A DNA stretch of 64,000 nt, taken from positions 62,001 to 126,000 of the forward strand of contig CAVSAU010000014.1 of the NCBI GenBank assembly GCA_963726065.1, read 5' to 3'. Positions 63,431 to 64,000 of the stretch are shown here, in pieces. The DNA is from Neomesorhizobium sp963726065 (GTDB taxonomy: Bacteria; Pseudomonadota; Alphaproteobacteria; Rhizobiales; Rhizobiaceae). Below the pieces are notes generated by a model. It searched no databases. It was not told the origin of the DNA and saw only the letters and a list, made by a program, of their open reading frames with translations. Position numbers and translations under genes: made by a program. How positions within the stretch are numbered: the first letter of the stretch is position 1; each line of letters opens with the position of its first letter.

Positions 63431-63621
63431 AAGGCTGTCCGGCGACGGGGTGGTGCGATCAATTCGGGTTCGCTGCCGCCAAGACGTGCCAGCCGTCGAG
63501 CGCTTTCACGCTCGATCAAGGCCTTGAGCGCCTCGCGAACCAAAGCCGATTTTTCATCCATCCCCGTGAGGGCGTGGGCCTTGACCAACAGATCGTCATC
63601 GAGAGCAATGGTCGTACGCAT
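63427..63621 (-). CDS. vapB: VapB-type antitoxin
   Basis: A 64-residue antitoxin: a ribbon-helix-helix DNA-binding start (MRTTIALDDDLLVKAHALTG) and a C-terminal toxin-binding tail rich in Arg. The ATG at 63621 has GGAG at a proper distance; the ATG at 63633 lies upstream of that site. It is separated by 32 bases from the upstream LysR gene on the same strand, so it may be read from that promoter as well as its own. Confidence 0.9.
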   Translation of the reverse strand: MRTTIALDDDLLVKAHALTGMDEKSALVREALKALIERESARRLARLGGSEPELIAPPRRRTAL

Positions 63622-63653
63622 TTCGGTCTCCATATACGGGCACGAATTTAGCA

Positions 63654-64000
63654 TCATTTGATGGCGGTTTCCATGCCTTCCTCGCTTGCCGCGATTTCCG
63701 ATTTCAGCCAATCGCGGAACTGCGACACTTTCTTGGCTTCGCGCCGTGTTGCCGAAGTGATGAGGAAATAGCCGAATTCGGAGCGTATGCGTTCGCGGAA
63801 GGGTGCGACCAGCAGTCCGGAGCGGATCGCATCCAGGGCAAGCGTTTGCCAGGCCAGCATGACGCCCTGTCCGGCAATCGCCGCTTCGAGGCAGAGGCCG
63901 GCATCGGTAAAGGTGTCGCCGGCCGCCAGCATGGTTTCCGAAAGCCCGAAAGGCTTGAGCCATTGATCCCAGGAGAGATTGGAATTGGTGTCGCGCACGA
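63654..64000 (-). CDS. LysR-family regulator, C-terminal part only
   Basis: About 115 codons of the effector-binding domain of a GcvA-like LysR regulator, running off the right edge: WDQWLKPFGLSETMLAAGDT, FTDAGLCLEAAIAGQGVMLA, SGLLVAPFRERIRSEFGYFL, and a C-terminal QFRDWLKSEI helix. The N-terminal DNA-binding domain is outside the window. The stop at 63654 is 32 bases before vapB. Confidence 0.85.
   Translation of the reverse strand, partial: VRDTNSNLSWDQWLKPFGLSETMLAAGDTFTDAGLCLEAAIAGQGVMLAWQTLALDAIRSGLLVAPFRERIRSEFGYFLITSATRREAKKVSQFRDWLKSEIAASEEGMETAIK

Noticed and set aside
28953..63633. An identical 15-base start context (ATGGAGACCGAAATG) before the SDR gene and vapB
   Set aside because: Both simply contain GGAG at the right distance from ATG; with only two cases, chance is enough.

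Overview
The window is chromosomal DNA from a high-GC alphaproteobacterium of the order Rhizobiales. Mesorhizobium or a close relative is the best guess. The clues are a fused trpE(G) gene behind a Trp-codon leader peptide, a choXWV choline uptake operon, two class III cyclases carrying TolB-like and TPR modules, an fhs gene, ClpS, and many CTCCCCG/CGGGGAG intergenic palindromes. No rRNA, tRNA, CRISPR array, integrase or classical insertion sequence was seen.

Layout. 0-7 kb: two cyclase/TPR genes flank an ArsR-AHSA1 pair and clpS, followed by a GH144-type glucanase. 7-10 kb: an AraC/SDR divergent pair and an Xre-RES toxin-antitoxin locus with a visible promoter and operator. 10-14 kb: choXWV and tdk, all frameshifted. 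14.2-21.8 kb: a cluster of two coiled-coil/unknown proteins, an AAA+ ATPase, a DUF6638 protein and a DUF2333 membrane protein; it is split by a DUF559 nuclease-like ORF lying between long inverted repeats. 21.9-35.4 kb: fhs, mixed metabolic and regulatory genes, a TetR-SDR pair with a clear operator, a broken DUF4126-flavoprotein pair, and the remains of a divergent dctA/LysR locus. 35.5-44.6 kb: trpL-trpE(G), a cation efflux gene, AbrB-like and MscS-like membrane proteins, and leuA behind a probable leucine leader peptide. 44.6-52.9 kb: single housekeeping and accessory enzymes. 52.9-62.7 kb: a MoxR-DUF58-DUF4159-membrane protein operon divergent from DUF1285-nudL-cca. 62.7-64 kb: DUF1059, vapBC and a LysR gene cut by the right edge.

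Many genes (choV, choW, choX, tdk, the 14-19 kb cluster, an SDR, the DUF4126/flavoprotein pair, abrB-like, mscS-like, leuA, a metallophosphoesterase and several C-termini) are broken by single-base, almost always insertional, frameshifts that leave conserved protein sequence in adjacent frames. The breaks cluster, and several share the same local word (GCAAG or its complement, where GCAG would restore the frame). This looks more like residual sequencing error than gene decay. For these genes the coordinates given are those of the reconstructed gene.

The candidates most worth follow-up are the 14.2-21.8 kb AAA+ cluster, the DUF559 ORF bounded by inverted repeats, the leuA leader, and a pair of dispersed repeats in which one copy is an apparent empty site for a second repeat family.
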